Shown here in pieces: positions 1 to 8,556 of a stretch of DNA of 58,102 nucleotides. The DNA comes from an uncultured Synergistales bacterium (GTDB taxonomy: Bacteria > Synergistota > Synergistia > Synergistales > Aminobacteriaceae): assembly GCA_905235735.1 (NCBI GenBank), contig CAJOMU010000019.1, forward strand, positions 1 to 58,102. The letters run 5' to 3'. The position numbers were made by a program, and so were the translations under genes. Positions within the stretch are counted from its first letter, which is position 1. The number at the start of each line of letters is the position of its first letter. The notes under the pieces were generated by a model, which did no database searches, was not told the DNA's origin, and saw only the letters and a list, made by a program, of their open reading frames with translations.

Positions 1-187
1 AAATGTACAACCATCAATGAGCAAAAAATTATGTACCCGTACGTTAGCGGGGAATTGAAGCCTTCGGAGCGTTACACCAAACGTGAGTAGCGAGTAAAAC
101 CAGCGAAAGCGGACGCGTAGAACAAGGAAGGGAACATAAAAGTTAGTTTATAGCTTTTTATAAGTTTTCTGTAACGGCATTTATACT
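1..187. other. Left-edge non-coding stretch
   Basis: No convincing gene is seen here. Plus frame 1 is open from the window edge to a TAG at 88-90 and could be the last 29 codons of a gene lying to the left, but I do not recognise it. There is no clear ribosome binding site in front of the chromate transporter gene that follows. The GC-richer block at about 50-130 looks unlike the AT-rich bases after it and might belong to a dispersed repeat; that is only an impression. Confidence 0.3.
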
Positions 188-724
188 TTGAAACTGCTTA
201 TTGATTTATTCGTTACATTCGCAAAAATGGGAGCAATAACTTTCGGCGGAGGTTATGCTATGCTCCCAATCTTACAGCGTGAAATAGTCGAATCTAAACA
301 CTGGGCATCAGATGAAGAACTTGCTGACTATTACGCAATCGGGCAATGCACACCCGGAGTTATCGCGGTGAATGTCGCAACGTTCATCGGGAGGAAGAAG
401 GCAGGCATTACAGGAGGCATAATCGCGACAATTGGTGTAGTCTTTCCTTCGGTAGTCATAATCTCATTGCTTGCAGGAGTCATTCAGGCGTATTCATCTC
501 TCGAATGGGTCAAACATGCATTTGCAGGAATACGCGTATGTGTATGCGTGTTAATCTTCAATGCAGTCGTAAAACTCTTCTCGAAAGCTGTAATTGATTT
601 ACCCACAACGATAATCTATGCCGCAATTCTTCTTTGTGCGCTCTTCCTGAATCTTTCACCTGTACTATTCGTGATACTAGCAGGACTTGCAGGCGTAATA
701 CTGAAAGTGATGGTGAAGTCATGA
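188..724 (+). CDS. Chromate transporter family protein, first half (CHR domain)
   Basis: A 178-residue membrane protein of the CHR family. It carries the family hallmark FGGGYAMLP near residues 19-27 and the CTPGVIAVN segment near 54-62. Short CHR proteins act as pairs of oppositely oriented homologues, and the next gene is the partner. Members move chromate or sulfate-like oxyanions; the substrate here is not shown by the sequence. The start is TTG at 188, the only possible start in the frame after a TAA at 161-163. It gives the usual N-terminus for the family, but no good Shine-Dalgarno precedes it. The stop overlaps the ATG of the partner (ATGA), which indicates translational coupling. Confidence 0.85.
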   Translation: MKLLIDLFVTFAKMGAITFGGGYAMLPILQREIVESKHWASDEELADYYAIGQCTPGVIAVNVATFIGRKKAGITGGIIATIGVVFPSVVIISLLAGVIQAYSSLEWVKHAFAGIRVCVCVLIFNAVVKLFSKAVIDLPTTIIYAAILLCALFLNLSPVLFVILAGLAGVILKVMVKS

Positions 725-1266
725 TGATATACGCACAATTATTCTGGGAATTCTTCAAGACTGGACTATTTGCAATGGGCGGAGGCATGGCAACTCTTCC
801 GTTTCTCTATGACATTTCAGACCGTACAGGCTGGTTCACACATCAGAATCTCGCCGACATGATTGCAGTCTCCGAATCAACTCCCGGCCCTATAGGTGTG
901 AACATGGCCACGTATTCAGGTTATCTTACTGCCGGACTTCCTGGTTCAATCATAGCTACACTTGGCCTCATCACTCCGAGTATCATTGTTATTCTTATTG
1001 TGTATGCGTTCCTTCATGCGTTCAAAGATAACAAGTACGTCAATGCTGTGTTCTATGGTCTTCGTCCTGCGAGCACTGCTATGATTACTGCGGCAGGTTT
1101 AGTTGTCTCAAGGATAACGTTCATGCCAGACGGAATTAACTTTAAGGCTGTATGTCTCGCATGTGTGCTTCTCATTCTCACTCAGGGAATCAATTTCACT
1201 AAGAAACTTCATCCTGTAATCTGGATATTTATTTCTGCGGTTGCGGGAATAATCTTTGCATTCTAA
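721..1266 (+). CDS. Chromate transporter family protein, second half (CHR domain)
   Basis: A 181-residue CHR-domain membrane protein, the partner of the preceding gene. The motifs FAMGGGMATLP (about residues 17-27) and STPGPIGVN (about 57-65) match the repeated signature of the family. The start chosen is ATG at 721, overlapping the stop of the first half by four bases; the open frame continues upstream to 634, but that part lies inside the first gene and does not resemble the family. The two short proteins probably form one antiparallel transporter for an inorganic anion. Transport of chromate itself is an assumption from the family name. Confidence 0.87.
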   Translation: MMIYAQLFWEFFKTGLFAMGGGMATLPFLYDISDRTGWFTHQNLADMIAVSESTPGPIGVNMATYSGYLTAGLPGSIIATLGLITPSIIVILIVYAFLHAFKDNKYVNAVFYGLRPASTAMITAAGLVVSRITFMPDGINFKAVCLACVLLILTQGINFTKKLHPVIWIFISAVAGIIFAF

Positions 1267-1305
1267 AATTTACTCATCCAAATTCAAATTCAGGAGGTTA
1301 TTCCT

Positions 1306-3402
1306 ATGCGCAAGATTTTTTCATGCATTATCGTTTTATGTCTCATTCTCTCAGTATGTCCGGCATTCTCAAATGAATACTGGAATGATGAAGCCTATAA
1401 GCTCATTGATGAGACAGTGAAAGCTCATGTTCCAACATTCCCAGATGTGAACTTCTCAATCAAGGATGCGAAATATTCTGCTCTTGTCGAAGATATTACT
1501 GAAGAATACTTCGAGGGTAATGGTGCAGACGGCCATGTTCAGAAGACACAAAAGGTGAAGGATTACACGAAAGCGATTCAGACGGCAATTGATGACGCGA
1601 ACAAAGCAGGAGGAGGAAAAGTAATCATTCCCGCAGAGGCAGGAGCAACAAAAGCGAATCCGACTGTATACTACACAGGTTCAATTGAACTGAAGAGCAA
1701 TGTAAATCTTCATCTTGAAGAGGGAACAGAGCTTCGTTTTGTCCGCAACATTTCAAACAAGTATTACCCTATGGTCTTAACGAGCTTTGAAGGCAATGAT
1801 ACATATAACTATGCATCGCCGATAAGGGCGTTTCATGCTAAGAACATTGCATTAACCGGCAAGGGAACTCTCAATCCTCAGGCAGACCCGTATAACTGGC
1901 AGGCATGGAAGAGAGGTTCATTTGGTTTCCCAAATCAGGCAACAGTTGTTGATGTCCTCGTCAAAGAATGGAGCGACAAAGCAGCACCCATAGCACGAAG
2001 AATTTTGACTGACGGAGTAACACCGCCTCCCGAAAAGATTCCGACAATGAAAATCGACTGGGACAATCTCGATAACGTAGAGTACGTTGATACACCGAAG
2101 GACGTAAAACCATTACGCTCACTGCTCAGGCCATGCACAATAGAGACGTATGCATGTGAAAACATTCTGCTTGAGGGAATCAGAATCATTAACTCTCCGA
2201 TGTGGGAAGTTCATCCATTGAGGAGCAGATATATTCTCGTGAGAAGACTTGAGATTGATTCACACGGAAGCAATAATGACGGAGTGAACCCAGAATCATG
2301 CAGCTATGTCGTAATTGAAAACTGCTCATTCAGCACAGGAGACGACTGCATAGCAATCAAATCCGGAAAGAACAGAGACGGTTACAATCGCGGCAAAACA
2401 GGCGGAGAAGTCTGCGAGAATATCATCATAAGGAACTGCATCTTTGCTGACGGTCATGGAGGAGTTACATGCGGATCAGAATGCACCGGCGGAATCAGGA
2501 ATGTATTTGCACACGATAATCACTTCGACAGCATGGAACTTCAGCAGGTCTTACGCTTCAAGACGAATTCATACAGAGGCGGACTAATCGAAAATATTTA
2601 CTTCAGAGACAACACTGTAGCTAAATGTTCAAACGCATTAATGTTCGGTGAGACACAGTACACATTAGGTTCTGCACAGGATAAAGAAGGCGACTTAGGG
2701 CCTTACACACCGCAATTAAAGAACGTCTACATGTCCAACATAACGGCAGGCAAACCAGATTCACCAGTCATGGCCAAGAATGCTGTTTACTGGACTGCAT
2801 ATGAACGTGCACCTATGACGAACATTAACGTGAAAGATGTTACGGTCTACGGAGTTCAGAACGCAATCAGCCTGTCGAACGTGAAGAACTTTGTGCTTGA
2901 GAACGTGAAGATAAGCCTCGTTGATAAACCCGCAGAACTCATCACGTACAACACAAATGCAATCACAATCAGCGATGTAAAACTATCAGCAGGAGGAAAG
3001 GATTACGACCTGAAAGAAGGAACGAAGGTTACACTTCCTGATGATTTCGACAAGTCAAAGGAAGCAATTCTAACGGGAACAATCACGACTAAAGACGGCG
3101 TATTTGCATCAGGCAAGGGCAGTGTGAATGCGTATCTCGACAGAGGAAGGCTTGAAGAGGGAAGCAAAGCTCCAGTGATTACACCGTTCAAAGCTGAAGT
3201 GAAGTCTGCGGGTGAAGGTAAGTATACGTTCAAGGTAAGCGTGAGCCTCAAAGACAAACCCGATTATCAGTATGCATACAGACCGGACACTGAAGCAGAG
3301 AACATGAACAGAGGCAATCATATACTCTCAGTTGTAGCGACTGGTGAAACTTACGACCAGAACACATGGAACTATAACGTAAAGTGCAAAGCTGATAAGT
3401 AA
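1306..3402 (+). CDS. Secreted glycoside hydrolase family 28 (polygalacturonase-like)
   Basis: A 698-residue exported enzyme predicted to hydrolyse galacturonic acid polymers (pectin). A signal peptide covers about residues 1-22 (cut after AFS). The pectate-lyase-like beta-helix carries the GH28 catalytic set: NDG at 324-326 with Asp325, GDD at 345-347, GHG at 383-385 and RFK at 417-419 (the family usually has RIK). The C-terminal 150 or so residues after the helix form an extra domain I do not recognise. A strong Shine-Dalgarno (AGGAGG, 1292-1297) precedes the ATG. The gene ends at a strong terminator and converges on a KDG kinase gene, which fits breakdown of galacturonate through 2-keto-3-deoxygluconate. 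Exo- versus endo-action cannot be told. Confidence 0.9.
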   Translation: MRKIFSCIIVLCLILSVCPAFSNEYWNDEAYKLIDETVKAHVPTFPDVNFSIKDAKYSALVEDITEEYFEGNGADGHVQKTQKVKDYTKAIQTAIDDANKAGGGKVIIPAEAGATKANPTVYYTGSIELKSNVNLHLEEGTELRFVRNISNKYYPMVLTSFEGNDTYNYASPIRAFHAKNIALTGKGTLNPQADPYNWQAWKRGSFGFPNQATVVDVLVKEWSDKAAPIARRILTDGVTPPPEKIPTMKIDWDNLDNVEYVDTPKDVKPLRSLLRPCTIETYACENILLEGIRIINSPMWEVHPLRSRYILVRRLEIDSHGSNNDGVNPESCSYVVIENCSFSTGDDCIAIKSGKNRDGYNRGKTGGEVCENIIIRNCIFADGHGGVTCGSECTGGIRNVFAHDNHFDSMELQQVLRFKTNSYRGGLIENIYFRDNTVAKCSNALMFGETQYTLGSAQDKEGDLGPYTPQLKNVYMSNITAGKPDSPVMAKNAVYWTAYERAPMTNINVKDVTVYGVQNAISLSNVKNFVLENVKISLVDKPAELITYNTNAITISDVKLSAGGKDYDLKEGTKVTLPDDFDKSKEAILTGTITTKDGVFASGKGSVNAYLDRGRLEEGSKAPVITPFKAEVKSAGEGKYTFKVSVSLKDKPDYQYAYRPDTEAENMNRGNHILSVVATGETYDQNTWNYNVKCKADK

Positions 3403-3437
3403 ACCAGAAAGTGAAAAGTAAAAAGTGAAAAGAGAAG

Positions 3438-3464
3438 CCCCCGATAAAAAGCATCGGGGGTTTT
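3438..3464 (+). terminator. Intrinsic terminator after the GH28 gene
   Basis: An 8-bp GC-rich stem (CCCCCGAT / ATCGGGGG) with a 7-base loop is followed by TTTTATT. It lies between two convergent genes. The other strand has an A/T-rich tail too, so it may serve both. Confidence 0.85.
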
Positions 3465-3470
3465 ATTGTG

Positions 3471-4517
3471 TCAGCGTTTAATGTCGTAGTTCATGTTCAT
3501 GATGCTCTTGATGCTCTTCACATCATCTGTGATATTTCCGTCTCCTCGAATCGTATGCTTGATTACACTGCTTGCAACTGCGAAGTTCACCAGATCATCG
3601 GGCGAATACTCTTTCATCATCGCATAAATCAATCCAGACGCAAAAGCATCGCCTCCGCCAACACGATCCAGAATCGTGAACGTGAATAACTTGCTCTCAT
3701 ATGTCTTCCCGTCATACCACATGAACGCCTTCAAACTGTTTTCGCTTCCAGTGTGAGCATAACGCACATGTCTTGCGATACATTTTATGTTCGGGTATGC
3801 CTTCACGAATGCATCAAATACACCTGCCTGCTGTTCATAGTTCGGCTGATATGGAATGTTATCTTTCACGTCTCCAGTTCCGTCCTCACGAGGAAGGTTA
3901 TACGGTTCAATTCCCAGTAAGACATCAACATACGGAAGGCATTTAGTGCAGAAATCTCTTGCATCGTTCCATGACCATAAAGTGCTTCTGAAATTTCCGT
4001 CAAAGCTCACAATCAGATTTTTCTCTTTGGCCTTCTTCATGATTGCAAGTGTGAAGTCTGCACAGCTTTTCGATAATGCAGGAGTGATTCCGCTCATGTG
4101 AAGCCAGCTGAAACCTTCAAGCAATGCATCTAAATCTACATTCGAATAGTCGAACTCAGAGAATGCACTGTGCTTACGGTCATAAGTTACTTTGCTCGGA
4201 CGAATCCCGTAGCCAGTCTCAAGATAATATATTCCGAGCCTGTGTGTGGGTGTCTCTTCCGATGTGCTCAATATAACTGGCGAACAGTGAACGTCATTAC
4301 TTCTGAGCATTCGTATTGCGCTCTTGCCGATTGAGTTATCAGGGACAACGCTGAAGAATGAGCTATCTATTCCCAAATTTGCGAGTGAGAGTGCTATGTT
4401 CGCTTCACTTCCTCCGTAGCTTGCCTCAAAATGTGTTGCAACACGAATCTTATCGTAGTTCGGAGGAGTGAGACGAAGCATAATCTCTCCCGCTGTGATG
4501 AATTTCTTGCTCGTCAT
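3471..4517 (-). CDS. kdgK: 2-keto-3-deoxygluconate kinase (PfkB family sugar kinase)
   Basis: A ribokinase/PfkB-family kinase of 348 residues. It has the N-terminal substrate-binding GGSEANIALSLANLG and the C-terminal signature DRVGGGDAFASGL, whose GGGD supplies the anion hole and catalytic Asp. The N-terminus (TAGEIMLRLTPP) and overall length fit KDG kinases, which phosphorylate 2-keto-3-deoxygluconate to KDPG. The neighbouring pectin hydrolase supports that substrate, though fructokinase activity cannot be excluded. Start: the open frame extends to 4583, but the ATG at 4517 gives the family N-terminus, has AGAGG upstream, and leaves a 4-base gap after the lipoprotein gene, so the two form an operon. 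Confidence 0.85.
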   Translation of the reverse strand: MTSKKFITAGEIMLRLTPPNYDKIRVATHFEASYGGSEANIALSLANLGIDSSFFSVVPDNSIGKSAIRMLRSNDVHCSPVILSTSEETPTHRLGIYYLETGYGIRPSKVTYDRKHSAFSEFDYSNVDLDALLEGFSWLHMSGITPALSKSCADFTLAIMKKAKEKNLIVSFDGNFRSTLWSWNDARDFCTKCLPYVDVLLGIEPYNLPREDGTGDVKDNIPYQPNYEQQAGVFDAFVKAYPNIKCIARHVRYAHTGSENSLKAFMWYDGKTYESKLFTFTILDRVGGGDAFASGLIYAMMKEYSPDDLVNFAVASSVIKHTIRGDGNITDDVKSIKSIMNMNYDIKR

Positions 4518-4521
4518 GGCA

Positions 4522-5538
4522 TTACTGCATCCTCTGATACTGAATTGCATTTCCGTTTTGGAACATAAGCAGAAGGAATTCACCTGTTGGGTCTAACTTC
4601 ACTGTCGCCTGAAATTTTACGCCGCTGTTATTATGTCCTGCTATCGTGTTCCCGTTCACCTCGTATACTCCCATTTCAGAAGGCACTCCGTTAATCCAGC
4701 CGTAATATTGGCCGTTGTTGTACTGAATTACCCACTGCTGACCGTTCACTATTGCTCCCCATGTGCCGTTAATGTTCAATATTGCACGTTTGAAGATTAC
4801 TGCTTCTTCAGGGTAACCTGTGTTTGTTGTGAATGACACAATAAGCGCATCCTTTTGAGGGTTGTACATTGCATAGATGATTCCTGCTTCACTGGTCATG
4901 ATTCGGTCATCAGTAACTGCGAAGTGTCCGAGCGATTCGTCCTGCAAGAATAATTCTCCGTTGCTGAAAGTGAGATTATATTTCCCGTCTTCACTTGACC
5001 ATGAACCTTCGTACCAGCCTGCGGGGAACCAGTAATCATTAATTGGAATGAGATAGCTTACATGTCCGTCTTCAGTGTTAGCGCAGAACCATACGTATTG
5101 ATTCTCTTCGGCCATGACTACAGCAAACCCTTCAGCTGATACTTCATATTTTTCTTCAGCATTGAGCGTGTAAGTTCTGAGGACAGGAACAGGTTCATCT
5201 GTGTCGAAATATATCCAGCAGTTGATGATGTCTTTTCCGTAGACGTTTATGCTTGCAGGATAGTAACCGCTTTCTGAATCAAGCTGCCCAATCTCAATGA
5301 TGATGTGTGAAGGGGCATTAATCTTTTCGCTGCTGTCCTTCAATGGAATTTCGTAAAGCTGAACGTATCTTCCTGGAAGTAAATTTGCTCCGTTCTGTTT
5401 CGTATATTCAATGAAGGGTTGTATGCGTGGATCTTGAGCGGCGATGTCAGGGGAGACTTTTGCTGATGCACATGATGATATGCATAGAACAACGACTGCT
5501 ATGATGAATGAGAATGACAAAACTTTTCTGAATTTCAT
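4522..5538 (-). CDS. Lipoprotein with two tandem lipocalin-like repeats, function unknown
   Basis: A 338-residue lipoprotein. A signal sequence ends in a lipobox (ISSC, Cys at about residue 23), so it should be membrane anchored. The C-terminal half contains two similar units of about 75 residues, each starting with a G-x-W followed by a beta-rich stretch with an NGE/NGQ turn (GSWSSEDGKY and GTWGAIVNGQ). This resembles small lipocalin-like folds. I do not recognise a family with a known function. A good Shine-Dalgarno (GGAGGTG) precedes the ATG. It is the first gene of a two-gene unit with kdgK, so a role linked to sugar uptake is possible but unproven. Confidence 0.75.
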   Translation of the reverse strand: MKFRKVLSFSFIIAVVVLCISSCASAKVSPDIAAQDPRIQPFIEYTKQNGANLLPGRYVQLYEIPLKDSSEKINAPSHIIIEIGQLDSESGYYPASINVYGKDIINCWIYFDTDEPVPVLRTYTLNAEEKYEVSAEGFAVVMAEENQYVWFCANTEDGHVSYLIPINDYWFPAGWYEGSWSSEDGKYNLTFSNGELFLQDESLGHFAVTDDRIMTSEAGIIYAMYNPQKDALIVSFTTNTGYPEEAVIFKRAILNINGTWGAIVNGQQWVIQYNNGQYYGWINGVPSEMGVYEVNGNTIAGHNNSGVKFQATVKLDPTGEFLLLMFQNGNAIQYQRMQ

Positions 5539-5597
5539 AGAAACTGCACCTCCGTAAAAATTTTTGAATGCCCTAATTCTAATTGATAATTGCGCAA

Positions 5598-5630
5598 TAA
5601 AAAAGCTCCCTTCATATTTCAGAAGAGAGC
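5598..5630 (-). terminator. Intrinsic terminator after thrS
   Basis: Read on the minus strand, GCTCTCTTC pairs with GAAGGGAGC (one G-U pair) over an 8-base loop and is followed by TTTTTTATT. It lies 20 bases after the thrS stop. Confidence 0.85.
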
Positions 5631-5649
5631 ATAAATTTTATTTTCTGGC

Positions 5650-7545
5650 TTAACGTAATGGATTGAACTCCTTCGATAAGACATTCATGAACTCATCAAG
5701 ACTCATTGAGCCTAAATCTCCCTTTGAACGTTCACGAACGCCTACAGTGTGATTCTCTTTCTCCTTATCACCCACGACAAGCATGTACGGTATCTTCTGC
5801 ATCTGTGCATCACGAATCTTCCTTCCGAGTTTCTCAGAGCGAGTATCAATCTCTGAACGCAAATTCTGATTCATGAATGCATTCTGAAGTTCACGAGCGT
5901 AATCGAGATGTGAATCAGCAATCGGGATAATCTTAATCTGAACAGGTGCAAGCCAGTACGGGAAAGCTCCTGCGTAATGTTCAATGAGAATTCCCATGAA
6001 ACGCTCAACACTTCCGAATACAACTCTGTGAATCAATACAGGTGTATGTTCTGCTCCGTCTTCACCGATATACGTAACATCAAAGCGTCCGGGAAGCTGG
6101 AAGTCCAACTGAATTGTTCCGCACTGCCATGTTCTGCCTATGCAGTCCTCAAGGTGAAAGTCTATCTTAGGGCCGTAAAACGCTCCGTCTCCGGGATTAA
6201 TCGTGTATGGAGTGTTTGTGCTTTCGAGTGCTTCACGTAATGCATTCTCTGCTTCGTTCCATTGTTCATCTGTTCCCATTGAATCATCTGGTCTGGTTGA
6301 GAGTTCAACTGTGTATTTGAATCCGAAGACGTTCGTGTAAAAATATTTATCCAGCTCCATGATTGCAGTTACTTCTTCGCGTATCTTTGAAGGCTCAATA
6401 TATGTATGAGCATCATCCTGCGTGAAGCATCGTACTCTCATGAGGCCATGTAACACACCGCTCTTTTCGTGTCTGTGAACGCAGCCGAGTTCAGCCAGTC
6501 TCATGGGCAAATCACGATAGCTTCGTAACTGTGTCTTGTAGACGAGAATGCTTCCGGGACAATTCATAGGTTTAATTGCATAAGTTTTCTCGTCAATCTC
6601 AGTGAGATACATATTCTCTCTGTAATGATCCCAATGGCCAGAACGTACCCACAATTCACGGTCGAGAATCTGAGGTGTCTTAATCTCAGTGTAGCCTCGC
6701 TTGATGTGTTCGCGTCTCCAGAACTCAATCAATGTATTCATGACTGCCATTCCCTTTGGGTGGAAGAAGGGGAAACCTGGCCCTTCCTCATGTAAGCTGA
6801 AGAGGTCTAAATCTTTTCCGAGCTTTCTGTGATCTCGTAATTTGGCCTCTTCCATTCGTCGAATATATTCTTTCAGTTCATCGGGAGTTGCAAAAGCAGT
6901 TCCGTATATTCTCGTGAGCATTTTGTTGTGTTCATCACCGCGCCAATATGCACCGGCAATCGAGAGCAGTTTGAAGTTATGAATCTTTGATGCATCAGAT
7001 ACATGAGGGCCTCTGCAAAGGTCTGCATATTCTCCCTGCTTATACACTGATACAGTTGGAGCATCAATATCTGTGATGAGTTCAGTTTTGTATGGGTCAT
7101 TCTGGAAGAACTTCAACGCTTCATCTTTCGTCATGTCGGAACGTGAAACCTTTTCACCTGCTCCTGCAATCTTTCTCATTTCGGCTTCTATTTTGGGCAG
7201 GTCATCTTCAGTGATTGTTCCTGCAACATCGACATCATAATAGAATCCGTCTTTGATAGCCGGGCCTACACCGAAGTGTGAGCCTGGATATAATCTCAGG
7301 ATTGCCTGAGCCATTAAGTGAGCTGTTGAGTGTCTGAGTATCTCTAAACCTTCAGGTGAATCGATTGTGATCGCGTCAACTTCACCTGATGTGCTTACGA
7401 TTCGAGAGAGGTCAGAGAGTTCACCGTTGAATTTAGCGGCGATTACCTTTTTATTATCTAGGCCAAGAGCTTTGATAACTTCATGCAGAGTTATGTTCTC
7501 ACTGTCAGAATTATATTGTCTGTCTTCATGTTTAAACTGTAACAA
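5650..7545 (-). CDS. thrS: Threonyl-tRNA synthetase
   Basis: A class II synthetase of 631 residues that charges tRNA-Thr. Domains in order: TGS (about 1-60); editing domain with HSTAH (His72, His76) and the CRGPH zinc-like motif; catalytic core with MNCPGS (zinc Cys), DDAHTY and HRVVFGSVERF (zinc His and motif 3 region); anticodon-binding domain from about 530. The length is normal for bacterial ThrRS and the editing site looks intact. The start is TTG, because no ATG fits and an AAGGAAGG ribosome site lies about 9 bases upstream. I see no T-box leader in front; a promoter-like pair sits in the 88-base gap. Confidence 0.97.
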   Translation of the reverse strand: MLQFKHEDRQYNSDSENITLHEVIKALGLDNKKVIAAKFNGELSDLSRIVSTSGEVDAITIDSPEGLEILRHSTAHLMAQAILRLYPGSHFGVGPAIKDGFYYDVDVAGTITEDDLPKIEAEMRKIAGAGEKVSRSDMTKDEALKFFQNDPYKTELITDIDAPTVSVYKQGEYADLCRGPHVSDASKIHNFKLLSIAGAYWRGDEHNKMLTRIYGTAFATPDELKEYIRRMEEAKLRDHRKLGKDLDLFSLHEEGPGFPFFHPKGMAVMNTLIEFWRREHIKRGYTEIKTPQILDRELWVRSGHWDHYRENMYLTEIDEKTYAIKPMNCPGSILVYKTQLRSYRDLPMRLAELGCVHRHEKSGVLHGLMRVRCFTQDDAHTYIEPSKIREEVTAIMELDKYFYTNVFGFKYTVELSTRPDDSMGTDEQWNEAENALREALESTNTPYTINPGDGAFYGPKIDFHLEDCIGRTWQCGTIQLDFQLPGRFDVTYIGEDGAEHTPVLIHRVVFGSVERFMGILIEHYAGAFPYWLAPVQIKIIPIADSHLDYARELQNAFMNQNLRSEIDTRSEKLGRKIRDAQMQKIPYMLVVGDKEKENHTVGVRERSKGDLGSMSLDEFMNVLSKEFNPLR

Positions 7546-7591
7546 TGATATTATTCCTTCCTTGCTGTTAGTGATTAAGATTTTGTCTGCA

Positions 7592-7620
7592 AGGATAGCA
7601 CCTAACGTTTTTCACTGCAA
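7592..7620 (-). promoter_or_regulatory. Candidate thrS promoter
   Basis: On the minus strand TTGCAG (7615-7620) and TATCCT (7592-7597) are separated by 17 bases, about 50 bases before the thrS start codon. The match is fair and the spacing ideal. It would give thrS its own transcription after the GT14 gene. Confidence 0.5.
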
Positions 7621-7633
7621 GCAAAGCGCAATA

Positions 7634-8556
7634 TCACGAATACAGCTTCTGAATCTCTCTGATTATTGCTGCATCCTTTGTCTCATCAAATTTTCTGGCG
7701 AACATGGCTTCAGACTGCTTTATTTCTTCGAGGTCATCAATTGTGAACACGTAAGGGCCGCCGCGTTTCCAATCAATAAAACGAGCATTGTTACGGAAAA
7801 GTCGATTACGAAAATCTGAGGCTCTCACTATTGTATGTAAAAACACTTCATCACAGCAGAATGTGTAACAGAAAACTTTTCGTATCCAGTCTTTTTGTGT
7901 GAGAACATATCTTGCTAGTTCGTCCGTTATGCTAAACCAGTTACTCCCTTTCTGAAAATTGATTCCTCTGTTTCTTTCTCTGCGCGTTATCTTCTGAAAT
8001 AACTTCTGAAATTTGATACAAGCACCATTTAGTTTCCTGATAGAAAAATTTCGTACCCTTGTAAAAAATTTTCTATCCCTGCCTACATACTCTTGCAAAG
8101 GATGATAAAACCTAACTCTAACTTCGTGGTCCGCTGGAAAAATATCACTCTGAAAGCTCACGAATTCAAGCCCATGATGCTCCTCAAAGAACGCAATAAT
8201 ATCTTCCTGCTTCTTTATGGGAAGGTCTGCTCCAGACAACAGATGATAATGCTCATAGCTTCCATTTTCAGTAGATGCTTCAAGCAATATCATTTCTGCT
8301 TCGATCTGGCTGTATCCTCCCCATGCAACTTTGATTCTCCTTGTGTGATATATATTGCTGAACTTAACGAGTTTCAAAGTGTCAGAAGGGTTGTATAATT
8401 TGTTCTTAGCATCCATGTGAATGAAGATATCATTTTGAGGGTGGTCGAGCATTTGAATCAATGTTTTGAATGTTAAGTCTGTTTTATGCGCAATAATCAG
8501 ATATGCCTGCCTGCCTGCCTGCCTGCCTGCCTGAAGGAATCTACATGCTCAATCAT
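7634..8556 (-). CDS. Phase-variable GT14 glycosyltransferase (Core-2/I-branching type), OFF in this sequence
   Basis: The enzyme reads from the repeat at 8504-8533 to a TGA at 7634. Its N-terminus YLIIAHKTDL, then GGYSQIEAEM, HYHLLSGADLP, GSNWFSIT and CCDEVFLHT, are typical of beta-1,6-N-acetylglucosaminyltransferase-like GT14 proteins, which branch glycans using nucleotide sugars. The obvious start is ATG at 8556. It overlaps the TAA of the upstream MATE gene as TAATG, a classic coupled start. From that ATG the frame runs through the tetranucleotide repeat but is off by one repeat unit and stops at 8497 after 19 codons. One extra unit (or two fewer) joins it to the enzyme, giving about 308 residues. 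A weak internal TTG at 8461 would lose the first strand of the fold. A sequencing error in the repeat is the main alternative. Confidence 0.8.
8504..8533. repeat. Tetranucleotide repeat (TGCC, about 7.5 copies) in the 5-prime end of the GT14 gene
   Basis: Thirty bases of uninterrupted TGCC units (GGCA on the coding strand) lie 22 codon-bases inside the GT14 reading frame. Four-base repeats near the start of surface-glycan glycosyltransferase genes are classic slipped-strand switching tracts. In the ON frame the tract codes for a repeated Arg-Gln-Ala-Gly segment directly before the enzyme fold. Confidence 0.95.

Noticed and set aside
7546-7633. T-box riboswitch before thrS
   Set aside because: Only 88 bases are available and no T-box sequence or antiterminator pair was seen; a simple promoter fits.
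7634-8461. GT14 gene starting at the internal TTG (8461)
   Set aside because: It would remove the conserved N-terminal strand YLIIAHK, which is encoded in frame just upstream, and no ribosome site precedes it. The coupled ATG at 8556 with the repeat explains the locus better.
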